Source: JANXSD01 sp043758125
GTDB lineage: Bacteria; Bacteroidota; Bacteroidia; AKYH767-A; OLB10
DNA length: 15,505 bases
Direction of reading: 5' to 3'
Assembly (NCBI GenBank): GCA_043758125.1
Contig: JAYVOC010000121.1
Span: 1 to 15,505, forward strand
Made by a program: the position numbers and the translations under genes. The notes under the pieces are model-generated. The model did no database searches and was not told the DNA's origin. It saw only the letters and a list, made by a program, of their open reading frames with translations. Below, in pieces: positions 8,553-15,505 of the stretch. Positions within the stretch are counted from its first letter, which is position 1. Each line of letters begins with the position of its first letter.

Positions 8553-9214
8553 TGTTTACTGATATTCATACACATCAAACAAAGACTTCCAATGATTGTA
8601 TCAGTATTTTCAATTTACTAAATACAGATACTATTGCAACTGATCTGGAATCAAAAAATAATTTTTCTATTGGCATTCATCCACGATTTATTCGTGTTGA
8701 ATCATCGCTTGAAGATATTCGAATTATTCAATTTCATGCTAAAAAGAAAAACGTTTTAGCAATCGGCGAATGTGGACTTGATCGAACAAGTGAAACGCAA
8801 TTCGAACTCCAAATCTCGATTTTCGAAGACATGGTTCGCCTATCCGAAGAAATTAAAAAACCACTTATCATTCATTGTGTAAAAGCGTATGATGACATAA
8901 GAATCCTACATAAAAAATTAAAGCCCAAACAACCCTGGATTTTGCATGGTTTTAATGTTAAAATATCGGTAGCAAAACAAATGCTCGAAGAAGGATTTTA
9001 CTTTTCTTTTGGTGATGCGATTTTACATGATGACTCGATGGCATCTTTAGTTTTACCAACTATTCCAGATGGTAAATTTTTCCTTGAAACAGATGCCTCT
9101 GAAGTCTCTATCAATGCTATCTTTGCACGCACTGCAATTTTGAGAAACACCTCTGAAATTTCATTGAAATCGCAGCTTCACCAACAATTTTTAAAGTTAT
9201 TCCATCATGTCTGA
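8552..9214 (+). CDS. TatD-family metal-dependent hydrolase (DNase/amidohydrolase fold)
   Basis: A 220-residue cytoplasmic TIM-barrel hydrolase of the TatD family, whose characterised members are metal-dependent nucleases. All the expected metal ligands are visible: His6 and His8 in DIHTH, Glu73 in IGECGLD, His108 in PLIIHC, His132 in WILHGF and Asp181 in ETDAS. It is about 40 residues shorter than E. coli TatD, mainly from a shortened early barrel segment and C-terminus, yet the active site is intact. The start codon overlaps the trmH stop by one base (TAATG), and the end overlaps tcdA by eight bases, so it is very probably translationally coupled to two tRNA-modifying enzymes. The substrate in this lineage is unknown; a role in RNA or DNA turnover is inference. 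Confidence 0.85.
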   Translation: MFTDIHTHQTKTSNDCISIFNLLNTDTIATDLESKNNFSIGIHPRFIRVESSLEDIRIIQFHAKKKNVLAIGECGLDRTSETQFELQISIFEDMVRLSEEIKKPLIIHCVKAYDDIRILHKKLKPKQPWILHGFNVKISVAKQMLEEGFYFSFGDAILHDDSMASLVLPTIPDGKFFLETDASEVSINAIFARTAILRNTSEISLKSQLHQQFLKLFHHV

Positions 9215-9977
9215 TCGTTCCTGGCTTTCCAGAACTGCATTATTAATTAATGAAAACCAGCTTACTACTCTCGAAAACGCCCATGTAATCGTGATTGGTT
9301 TAGGTGGTGTTGGCTCTTTTACAGCTGAATTTCTTTGCCGTGCAGGAATAGGAACCTTAACAATTGTTGATGGTGATCAAGTGGAAGCTAGCAATAGAAA
9401 TCGGCAACTTCCCGCTTTAAAATCAACGGAAGGTCGTTATAAAACTGAAATCATGAAGGAGCGATTACTTGATATCAATCCAGACTTAAAGTTGAATGTG
9501 ATCAAAGAATTTATCAATCCAGCTGAAGTAAATAATTTATTAAGTTTTCCTTATGATTACGTGGTAGAGGCAATCGATTCAGTAACACCAAAAATCACTA
9601 CGTTAGTTGCAGCATATCGTAAAGGATTAAAAATCGTGAGTTCAATGGGTGCTGGTGGCAAATTAGATCCTACAAAAATTAAAGTAGTTGATATTAGCGA
9701 AACACATGAATGCCGACTAGCACAATGTGTTCGCAAAAGGCTTAAGAATCATGATATCCGTACGGGAATAAAAGCAGTTTTCTCTTACGAAGAAGTGATC
9801 AAAGAATCGCTCATTATGACTGATGGAACGCGATATAAAAAATCGGCTTATGGCACAATTTCCTACCTTCCTGCTACCTTTGGAGCCGTTTGCGCATCAG
9901 TGGTAATTCGTGATCTTATCGCAACAGAAAATACGTCTATTGAAAATATTAATCTCCTTAAAGATCAACAAGCATAA
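9207..9977 (+). CDS. tcdA: tRNA threonylcarbamoyladenosine dehydratase (ThiF/MoeB-like)
   Basis: An E1-like enzyme that uses ATP to activate and cyclise the N6-threonylcarbamoyl group of t6A37 into ct6A in ANN-decoding tRNAs. It is 256 residues long, against about 268 in E. coli TcdA (CsdL/YgdL). The nucleotide-binding motif is GLGGVGS (31-37), followed by Asp55 in VDGDQVEASNRNRQ and Asp124 in VEAIDSVTPK. The TcdA-specific blocks SSMGAGGKLDPTKI, ECRLAQCVRKRLK and GTISYLPATFGAVCAS are all present and separate it from MoeB and ThiF. The gene overlaps the end of the TatD-family gene by eight bases and is followed by tgt after 22 bases. No sulfur-transfer partner such as CsdA or CsdE lies in the window. 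Confidence 0.92.
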   Translation: MSDRSWLSRTALLINENQLTTLENAHVIVIGLGGVGSFTAEFLCRAGIGTLTIVDGDQVEASNRNRQLPALKSTEGRYKTEIMKERLLDINPDLKLNVIKEFINPAEVNNLLSFPYDYVVEAIDSVTPKITTLVAAYRKGLKIVSSMGAGGKLDPTKIKVVDISETHECRLAQCVRKRLKNHDIRTGIKAVFSYEEVIKESLIMTDGTRYKKSAYGTISYLPATFGAVCASVVIRDLIATENTSIENINLLKDQQA

Positions 9978-9999
9978 CAGCTTTCAACAAACATAATCA

Positions 10000-11130
10000 T
10001 TGAAATTTACATTACAAAAAACAGATACAGCGAGTAAAGCAAGAGCGGGATTTCTTGAAACGGATCACGGCAAAATTGAGACACCGATCTTCATGCCAGT
10101 TGGTACTGCGGGAACCGTTAAGAGTGTTCATCAGCGCGAACTAGCAAATGATATTGGGGCACAAATTATTTTAGGAAATACGTATCATTTGTATTTGCGT
10201 CCCGGAACTACCATTCTTGAGAAAGCTGGTGGCTTACATAAATTTATTGGTTGGGATAAACCAATCCTTACTGATAGTGGTGGCTACCAAGTTTTTTCTT
10301 TGAGTGATATTCGAAAAATTAAAGAAGAAGGTGTTCATTTTACTTCTCATATTGATGGATCAAAACATTTTCTTTCACCAGAAATTGCAATGGATACACA
10401 ACGAAGTATTGGAGGTGATATCATCATGGCATTTGATGAATGTACTCCCTACCCTTGCGAATATGACTTGGCAAAAAAATCAATGGAATTAACACATCGT
10501 TGGTTGAAACGTTGCTGCACACATTTCGATAATCACCCACCACTTTATGGCCATTCACAAACTTTATTTCCAATAGTACAAGGAAGTACGTATAAAGATT
10601 TGCGTAAACAAAGCGCAGAATTTATTGCATCAATGGATCGCGAAGGAAATGCTATTGGTGGATTATCCGTTGGAGAACCAGCAGAAATGATGTACGAGAT
10701 CACTGATCAAATGACAGATATTTTACCAAAAGATAAACCACGTTATTTGATGGGTGTTGGAACTCCTGCAAATATTTTAGAAGGAATTGCTCTTGGCGTA
10801 GATATGTTTGATTGTGTGATGCCAACACGAAATGCTCGCAATGGTATGCTTTTTACTAAAGATGGTATTATTAATATCCGTAATGAGAAATGGAAAGCAG
10901 ATTTCTCACCTATAGAAGCAGATGGTACTTGTTATGTTGACACTGCATATAATAAAGCGTACTTACGTCACTTGCTAATATCGAAAGAAATTCTTGCCGC
11001 ACAAATTGCAACCTTGCATAATCTAGGTTTCTATCTTTGGTTGGTGAAGGAATCAAGAAAACATATTCTTGCAGGAACATTTTCTTCATGGAAACCTGAA
11101 ATGGTTAAACGAGTAAGCAATAGATTATAA
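10000..11130 (+). CDS. tgt: Queuine/preQ1 tRNA-guanine transglycosylase, TTG start
   Basis: Exchanges G34 of GUN-anticodon tRNAs for a queuosine precursor. The 376 residues span the full family. Seen here are ETPIFMPVGTAGTVKS (27-42), DSGGYQVFSL (92-101), AFDEC (144-148), PIVQG (191-195), GGLSVGE (220-226) and MFDCVMPTRN (269-278) with the expected nucleophile Asp271. The start must be the TTG at 10000: an in-frame TAA sits at 9994-9996 and the next in-frame ATG is codon 32, inside the conserved core, while MKF at the TTG matches the usual Tgt N-terminus. The zinc site is altered: where E. coli-type enzymes have CxCxxC plus His, this protein has Gly309, Cys311 and Asp314 with His340, keeping one of three cysteines. 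I recall similar losses in other Bacteroidota Tgt proteins but cannot check that here. It lies between tcdA (22 bases) and an LptF/G permease (25 bases). Confidence 0.95.
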   Translation: MKFTLQKTDTASKARAGFLETDHGKIETPIFMPVGTAGTVKSVHQRELANDIGAQIILGNTYHLYLRPGTTILEKAGGLHKFIGWDKPILTDSGGYQVFSLSDIRKIKEEGVHFTSHIDGSKHFLSPEIAMDTQRSIGGDIIMAFDECTPYPCEYDLAKKSMELTHRWLKRCCTHFDNHPPLYGHSQTLFPIVQGSTYKDLRKQSAEFIASMDREGNAIGGLSVGEPAEMMYEITDQMTDILPKDKPRYLMGVGTPANILEGIALGVDMFDCVMPTRNARNGMLFTKDGIINIRNEKWKADFSPIEADGTCYVDTAYNKAYLRHLLISKEILAAQIATLHNLGFYLWLVKESRKHILAGTFSSWKPEMVKRVSNRL

Positions 11131-11155
11131 ATAAAAGTATTTCGAAATAAAAATA

Positions 11156-12238
11156 ATGAAGATTAAAATATTAGATCGTTACATCGTTAAGAAATTCTTA
11201 GGGACTTTTTTCTTTGCCTTGGGATTAATTATAGCGATCGCAATCGTATTTGATATTTCCGAAAAGATTGATGATTTTTTAGAGCGACAAGCTCCAATGA
11301 AAGCAATCATCTTTGATTATTACATGAATTTTATTCCCTATTTCGGAAATCTTTTTAGTCCTTTATTTGTGTTTATTGCAGTAATATTTTTCACGTCCAA
11401 ACTTGCAAACAATACTGAAATAATTGCAATACTTGCCAGTGGTGTAAGTTTTCGAAGATTACTGATGCCATACATGTTTTCAGCAGGCGTTTTAGCAATT
11501 ATATCCTTAGGACTTAACACGTATATTATTCCACATTCAAATGCAACACGATTGGCATTTGAATCGCGCTATATTAAAAATCCATTTGTTTACAGAAATA
11601 AAAATGTACATCGACAAATTAGTCCTGGTAATTTTATTTATTTCGAGAGTTATAATAATATTGATAAGATAGGTTACCAGTTTTCCTTTGAAAAATTCGA
11701 GAAAGGAAAGTTAACCTACAAGCTATTATCAGAAAGAATATTATGGGATAGCATTAAAAGCAATTGGATATTAGAAAATTATTTTGTTCGTCAAATAAAT
11801 GGTGAAACAGAAAAGATGAAAAGTGGTTTTCGAATGGATACTACATTTGCTTTTTATCCAAATGAATTTAATCGAAGAGTTGATTATATTGAAACAATGG
11901 ATGCTTCCAAACTAGATGGGTTCATAGAACAGGAGCGAATTCGAGGCTCTGAAGAACTTCCATTTTATCTCATTGAAAAATACAAACGAACTTCTTTTCC
12001 TTTCGCAACATTTATTCTAACAATAATTGGAGTTTCACTTTCAAGCAGAAAAGTAAGAGGAGGAATAGGTGTGCAAATAGGAATAGGATTACTTTTAAGT
12101 TTCACTTATATTATGTTCATGCAAATAAGTACAACATTCTCAACAAATGGAAATGTACCGCCTATGCTTGCAGTTTGGATTCCAAATATTGTTTATTCCT
12201 TCGTTGCAATTTATTTGCTTCGAAGAGCAATGAAATAA
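11156..12238 (+). CDS. LptF/LptG family permease (YjgP/YjgQ), LPS export
   Basis: An inner-membrane subunit of the Lpt ABC transporter that moves lipopolysaccharide from the inner membrane onto the periplasmic bridge. It has 360 residues, normal for the family. Six membrane spans can be drawn, near 14-34, 56-80, 102-122, 280-298, 304-326 and 336-356, with a periplasmic beta-jellyroll-like region in between (~130-275). The start LDRYIVKKFLGTFFFAL and the coupling segment SKLANNTEIIAILASGVSFRRLL (two halves around 81-103) are typical. LptF and LptG are too similar to separate by eye, so no symbol is given. It is the last gene of the run starting with trmH; no partner permease or LptB is present in the window. 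It converges on mqnE with only six bases between stop codons. Confidence 0.9.
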   Translation: MKIKILDRYIVKKFLGTFFFALGLIIAIAIVFDISEKIDDFLERQAPMKAIIFDYYMNFIPYFGNLFSPLFVFIAVIFFTSKLANNTEIIAILASGVSFRRLLMPYMFSAGVLAIISLGLNTYIIPHSNATRLAFESRYIKNPFVYRNKNVHRQISPGNFIYFESYNNIDKIGYQFSFEKFEKGKLTYKLLSERILWDSIKSNWILENYFVRQINGETEKMKSGFRMDTTFAFYPNEFNRRVDYIETMDASKLDGFIEQERIRGSEELPFYLIEKYKRTSFPFATFILTIIGVSLSSRKVRGGIGVQIGIGLLLSFTYIMFMQISTTFSTNGNVPPMLAVWIPNIVYSFVAIYLLRRAMK

Positions 12239-12244
12239 TTTTAT

Positions 12245-13384
12245 TTATACAACAGACTCATCGTATACTTTCACTGTATTGTAAAGTGTATCTCGTTCAA
12301 CTGGAATTCTTCCTGAATGTTTTATTAAATCTACTAACTGGTCAGTTGATAAAACTGGCACTTGTTCTTCAGAGCCTGCCATCGAATAAATTTTTGTACT
12401 GTCATCGATAGTGCCATCTAAATCATCAACACCAAATGATTGTGTCAGTTGTGCTGTTGATCTTCCTATCATTGGCCAATAAGCTTTTACATGTCCGAAA
12501 TTATCGAGATAAATGCGACCAATTGCATACGTTTTCAAATCTTCAATTAAATTTACTTCAGGCACATAACTCATATCATTATCACCGTTGCGAAACTTCA
12601 ACGGAATAAATGTTTGAAACCCTTGTGTACGATCTTGCAATTCACGTAACCTACGCATGTGATCAACGCGATGAGCATGGGTTTCAATGTGTCCGTAAAG
12701 CATTGTTGCATTACTTCTAATTCCTAGTTGATGTGCAGTTTCATGAATCTCTAACCAACGATTAGAATCACATTTATCACCAGCAATTTCTAATCGAACT
12801 TTTTCATCAAAAATTTCTGCTCCACCTCCAGGAATTGAATCTAAGCCATTATCCTTTAGGTATTGTAAACCTTCTTTGATACTCATTTTTCCTTTGCGAA
12901 ACATGTAATCTAATTCAACAGAGGTAAAAGCTTTTATATGCAAAGTTGGTCGATGATCCTTTATTCGTTTTAATAATTCAGCAAAAAAATGAACATCCAT
13001 TTTAGGATGAACACCACCAACAATATGCACTTCAGTAATTGCTTTACCATCGTATTCCTTTACACGATTTACCATCTGTTCAATGTCAAGCTCCCAACCA
13101 TCTTCACGCTTTTTATACTCACGTGAATAAGCACAAAATTTACAAGCGAAAACACAAATATTAGTAGGCTCAATATGAAAATTACGATTAAAATAAGTGT
13201 ATTGGCCATTTTTCTTTTCGCGCACATAATTTGCAAGTACGCCTAAAGAAGAAAGCTCAACATTTTCAAAAAGCCAAAGTGCATCTGCATCAGAAATTCT
13301 TACACCTTCAATAATTTTAGCTGCAATATTTCTTAAATTTATATCAGATGATTTAAGTATTGTATCTATTGCGATATGATTCAT
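12245..13384 (-). CDS. mqnE: Aminodeoxyfutalosine synthase (radical SAM)
   Basis: A radical S-adenosylmethionine enzyme of the futalosine menaquinone pathway; it joins an enolpyruvyl benzoate precursor to the adenosyl group to give aminodeoxyfutalosine. It has 379 residues. The iron-sulfur cluster motif CxxxCxxC is Cys77, Cys81 and Cys84 (CVFACKFCAYS). Downstream are VHIVGGVHP (119-127), PGGGAEIF (185-192), NATMLYGHIET (225-235), RVDHMRRLRELQD (239-251), GFQTFIPLKF (255-264) and the end GRIPVERDTLY (358-368). PGGGAEIF and the ATMLYGHIE block favour MqnE over the related MqnC and CofH proteins. No other menaquinone gene is in the window. It lies 27 bases downstream of the metalloprotease on the same strand, with no obvious promoter in that gap, so it may be co-transcribed despite the unrelated function. 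Confidence 0.93.
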   Translation of the reverse strand: MNHIAIDTILKSSDINLRNIAAKIIEGVRISDADALWLFENVELSSLGVLANYVREKKNGQYTYFNRNFHIEPTNICVFACKFCAYSREYKKREDGWELDIEQMVNRVKEYDGKAITEVHIVGGVHPKMDVHFFAELLKRIKDHRPTLHIKAFTSVELDYMFRKGKMSIKEGLQYLKDNGLDSIPGGGAEIFDEKVRLEIAGDKCDSNRWLEIHETAHQLGIRSNATMLYGHIETHAHRVDHMRRLRELQDRTQGFQTFIPLKFRNGDNDMSYVPEVNLIEDLKTYAIGRIYLDNFGHVKAYWPMIGRSTAQLTQSFGVDDLDGTIDDSTKIYSMAGSEEQVPVLSTDQLVDLIKHSGRIPVERDTLYNTVKVYDESVV

Positions 13385-13411
13385 TTATAATAAAATTTGT
13401 AATTGATACTA

Positions 13412-15022
13412 TTATTGTGGTAAATAAATAAATTTTGCGGATTCAGTATTCACGATTCCATCAAACTGGAAAATATAAAATCCTGCACTCATTCCTTGCA
13501 ACGAAATAGTAAACATATCACCGGGGTTTATGTTTTCTTTTTTCTCAAAAATTAGCTGACCAATGGCATTAAATAACCTTAATGAAGTTTGTTGACTTTC
13601 AGAAAACTTTGTTTGAATATTTATACTATTCAAACCTATAAGTGGATTAGGGAAAATTTGAATTCCACTATTTTCACAATTAGTGATTGATGTTGAATTT
13701 ACTCTAAAACTAGAACTTGAATAATTATTTACGCTATTGCTATCTACAATATTTATTCGAGCTTCAAATAAATTTTCGCCAAAAATTCCAGAAATTGTTG
13801 GCAAATGAATTATTAAATTGGAATGAGGAGCAATAGTATCTAAACAAATATATTTTTTTTCAATACCTGAATTGATACTATACCTAATAGGAATACTACT
13901 TATTGGAGTATTGCCTTCATTTGCCAATCGAATTATTGGAATAAAACAACGATTTGCTGCTAGCGTAACTGGAGAAAGAATACTATCAATTGAAAGTTCT
14001 TTGCTAATAGAATTTAATGCTATTGATCCATTAGAATTTTTAATAGAGCTTCTAGCAACATTCAATGTAGTATACATTTTTCTCGTTTGATCTGGTGTAA
14101 AAAACATCATACATTTATCGTCTGTATAATCCATATAATTCATGTACATCACACCGGGCGTAACAGGCGAACAATTATCGAGTGATGGAAATCCAGGGCA
14201 ACGAAAATGGGAATCACCCTGATCGGGAGTATCAGCAATTCCATCGCCTTGAGTGGGATCAGCATTACATGCGCCATTATCATCACCCCATATATGTCGC
14301 ATACTTAACCAATGTCCTATTTCATGGGTTGAAGTACGTCCTAAATTATAAGGTTTTTTTAGATGACCAACGCGACCAATTGCAGTATTAATAATTACAA
14401 TGCCATCACGAAATTGCGATGTACCTGGCAATGCGGCAAACCCTAAAACATTATCTTTAAGCGAGCAAACCCAAATATTTAAATAAGAACTATCAGGCCA
14501 CGCATTTTTGCCACCAGCAGCATCAAAAAATATAGAAGTATCATTATATGCAAATTCCACATTACTTGTAAATGTCCTTGTAATTCCATCAGAGAAATTT
14601 CCAATAGGATCCTGTTTTGCTAACTGAAAACGAATTTTGCTATCATTAATAAAATTTTGCCATACGGAAGGAATATCAATAATTGTTGAGTTAATAGCAC
14701 TATAATCTTCATTGAGAACATCAATTTGAGATTTTATTTGTTCATCAGAAATATTCTCAACAGCATTGTGGTAAAGCACATGAACTACAACCGGAATTAT
14801 AATAACTGGTGTTACTATTGAAGAACCTTTTTGAGAATTTAAAGATTGTTGAGTTAAAGATTCAATATCCTCAATGCGACGTTTCAAAATAGGATTTGAG
14901 TTGTTGATCCACTTTTGCAAACTAATAGTTTCACACTTACGATTTTGTGCTTGCAATGGATGAAATATAGTCTGAAGAAGTAGGATAAAGTAAATCACCC
15001 TTGAGGCTAAACGGAAATTCAT
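13412..15022 (-). CDS. Secreted M43-family (pappalysin-like) zinc metalloprotease with T9SS sorting domain
   Basis: A 536-residue exported endopeptidase. Residues 1-26 form a signal peptide (MNFRLASRVIYFILLLQ... LQAQ). A propeptide-like stretch follows, then the catalytic domain (~75-330): PVVVHVLYHN, the extended zinc motif HEIGHWLSMRH (His233, Glu234, His237, His243), GDGIADTPDQ and the Met-turn region MYMNYMDYTDDKCM, with Met297 probably the turn Met. The Gly normally at position 8 of HExxHxxGxxH is Ser240; other Bacteroidota M43 enzymes also vary there, to my recollection. Cysteines 251, 275, 284 and 304 could form disulfides. Residues ~345-445 look like a CARDB/Ig-type domain, and ~450-536 are the T9SS type A sorting domain (IFPNPL, LFNAIGQLIF, MSAGFYIFQF). 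The start at 15022 is chosen because it opens the signal peptide and because a strong promoter box covers the upstream ATG at 15055. Confidence 0.9.
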   Translation of the reverse strand: MNFRLASRVIYFILLLQTIFHPLQAQNRKCETISLQKWINNSNPILKRRIEDIESLTQQSLNSQKGSSIVTPVIIIPVVVHVLYHNAVENISDEQIKSQIDVLNEDYSAINSTIIDIPSVWQNFINDSKIRFQLAKQDPIGNFSDGITRTFTSNVEFAYNDTSIFFDAAGGKNAWPDSSYLNIWVCSLKDNVLGFAALPGTSQFRDGIVIINTAIGRVGHLKKPYNLGRTSTHEIGHWLSMRHIWGDDNGACNADPTQGDGIADTPDQGDSHFRCPGFPSLDNCSPVTPGVMYMNYMDYTDDKCMMFFTPDQTRKMYTTLNVARSSIKNSNGSIALNSISKELSIDSILSPVTLAANRCFIPIIRLANEGNTPISSIPIRYSINSGIEKKYICLDTIAPHSNLIIHLPTISGIFGENLFEARINIVDSNSVNNYSSSSFRVNSTSITNCENSGIQIFPNPLIGLNSINIQTKFSESQQTSLRLFNAIGQLIFEKKENINPGDMFTISLQGMSAGFYIFQFDGIVNTESAKFIYLPQ

Positions 15023-15052
15023 ACAGACTTTAGTGTTATCAATATTATGCCT

Positions 15053-15084
15053 CAAATTTACAAAGAAAGCATGTCCTTGTCAAA
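15053..15084 (-). promoter_or_regulatory. Bacteroidota sigma-A-type promoter of the M43 protease gene
   Basis: On the minus strand TTTG (15081-15084) is followed after exactly 20 bases by TAAATTTG (15053-15060). This fits the phylum consensus TTTG-N(19-21)-TAnnTTTG at every fixed position. Initiation a few bases downstream (about 15046-15048) would leave a leader of about 25 bases before the ATG at 15022. It is the clearest promoter in the window and may also drive mqnE by read-through. Confidence 0.72.
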
Positions 15085-15116
15085 GGAAATCAAGCATAAT
15101 ATCAACATACTTGAAA

Positions 15117-15505
15117 TCACTCGGCACTTGAATCAAATTTGCACAAAAGGTAATTTCCTTCCTGATGAATAATTGTTTTATCCTTAATCATATTTCTGGA
15201 GGTAAGGGTAAAATCCCACATTCGAAAATCAATAGCAATTGGAGAAACGATTGTTGAGTCTGGGCGATTAGGATAAAGCAACTTAGCACGTTCAATAACA
15301 TGCTGATTAATATTTTCAGGTAAAAGTCCAACCCCATAAATCGAATAAAAATTTTTATACCAAGGAAGTAAGAAAAAGGGCTCATGAATAATTGCTTTAT
15401 ATCCGACAGGAATACTTCGTTGTGCTTCACATAAAAAACTATCATCATCAGGCAATGGCAAGATGACGCAATCTAAAGGCGTATTGTTTGCAATCCAAAA
15501 ATGCA
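15117..15505 (-). CDS. C-terminal part of a probable membrane protein (DUF6798 / GT-C-like), truncated by window edge
   Basis: The frame is open from the right edge of the window to a TGA at 15117-15119, about 128 codons; the TTG at 15461 is internal, because upstream codons continue as HFWIANNTPLDCVILP. That segment, followed by DDDSFLCEAQRSIPVGYKAI and LPWYKNFY, resembles the soluble C-terminal tail of DUF6798-type multi-pass proteins: a helix ending in W..NTP, then a strand with a P..D.F sequence, an arginine-containing turn and a lysine-containing strand. The recognition is from memory and only moderate. If right, the missing N-terminal part should hold many membrane spans and might act as a lipid-linked sugar transferase. 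It lies upstream of the M43 protease on the same strand but is separated from it by a 94-base gap holding a strong promoter, so the two are probably separate units. Confidence 0.55.
   Translation of the reverse strand, partial: HFWIANNTPLDCVILPLPDDDSFLCEAQRSIPVGYKAIIHEPFFLLPWYKNFYSIYGVGLLPENINQHVIERAKLLYPNRPDSTIVSPIAIDFRMWDFTLTSRNMIKDKTIIHQEGNYLLCKFDSSAE

Noticed and set aside
15188..15448. Minus-strand open frame of 86 codons overlapping the right-edge gene
   Set aside because: It is an alternative frame of the DUF6798-like tail, which has the more protein-like composition and remains open to the edge.

Overview
The window looks like a chromosomal segment of an AT-rich member of the Bacteroidota. 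Three lines of evidence agree. Three separate proteins carry an N-terminal signal peptide plus a C-terminal type IX secretion (T9SS) sorting domain. The best promoter-like sites match the phylum's TTTG / TAnnTTTG consensus rather than -35/-10 boxes. Shine-Dalgarno sequences are not evident. An aminodeoxyfutalosine synthase (mqnE) implies menaquinone made by the futalosine route, which argues for a non-flavobacterial lineage such as a cytophagal or chitinophagal relative; this last point is inference.

Layout. 1-1049 (+): 3' part of a non-hydrolysing UDP-GlcNAc 2-epimerase gene, entering from the left edge. 1046-1924 (-): a SirB1/transglutaminase-like protein, convergent with the epimerase and sharing its stop region. 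2040-4823 (+): a large secreted multidomain T9SS cargo protein. 4836-5960 (-): a stand-alone AAA+ ATPase. 6203-7750 (+): a second T9SS cargo, a predicted beta-propeller. 7851-12238 (+): a tight five-gene run, trmH - tatD family - tcdA - tgt - lptF/G family, with overlaps of 1 and 8 bases and gaps of 22 and 25 bases. 12245-13384 (-): mqnE. 13412-15022 (-): an M43-type zinc metalloprotease, the third T9SS cargo, preceded by the clearest promoter in the window. 15117-15505 (-): the C-terminal part of a probable membrane protein running off the right edge.

How the genes relate. The five-gene run joins three tRNA-modifying enzymes (2'-O-methylation of G18, cyclic t6A at position 37, queuosine at position 34) with a TatD nuclease-like hydrolase and an LPS-export permease, so it is mainly a tRNA modification operon. 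The T9SS cargos are probably exported through the Sec system and then secreted or anchored by a T9SS encoded elsewhere; they lie scattered among housekeeping genes. No gene-free stretch exceeds 300 bases; the longest is 5961-6202. I saw no tRNA, rRNA, CRISPR array, insertion sequence or phage gene.

I did not find a convincing undescribed system. The points most worth a second look are the Tgt enzyme, which lacks two of the three usual zinc cysteines and starts at a forced TTG, the tRNA-modification operon, and the isolated ATPase.
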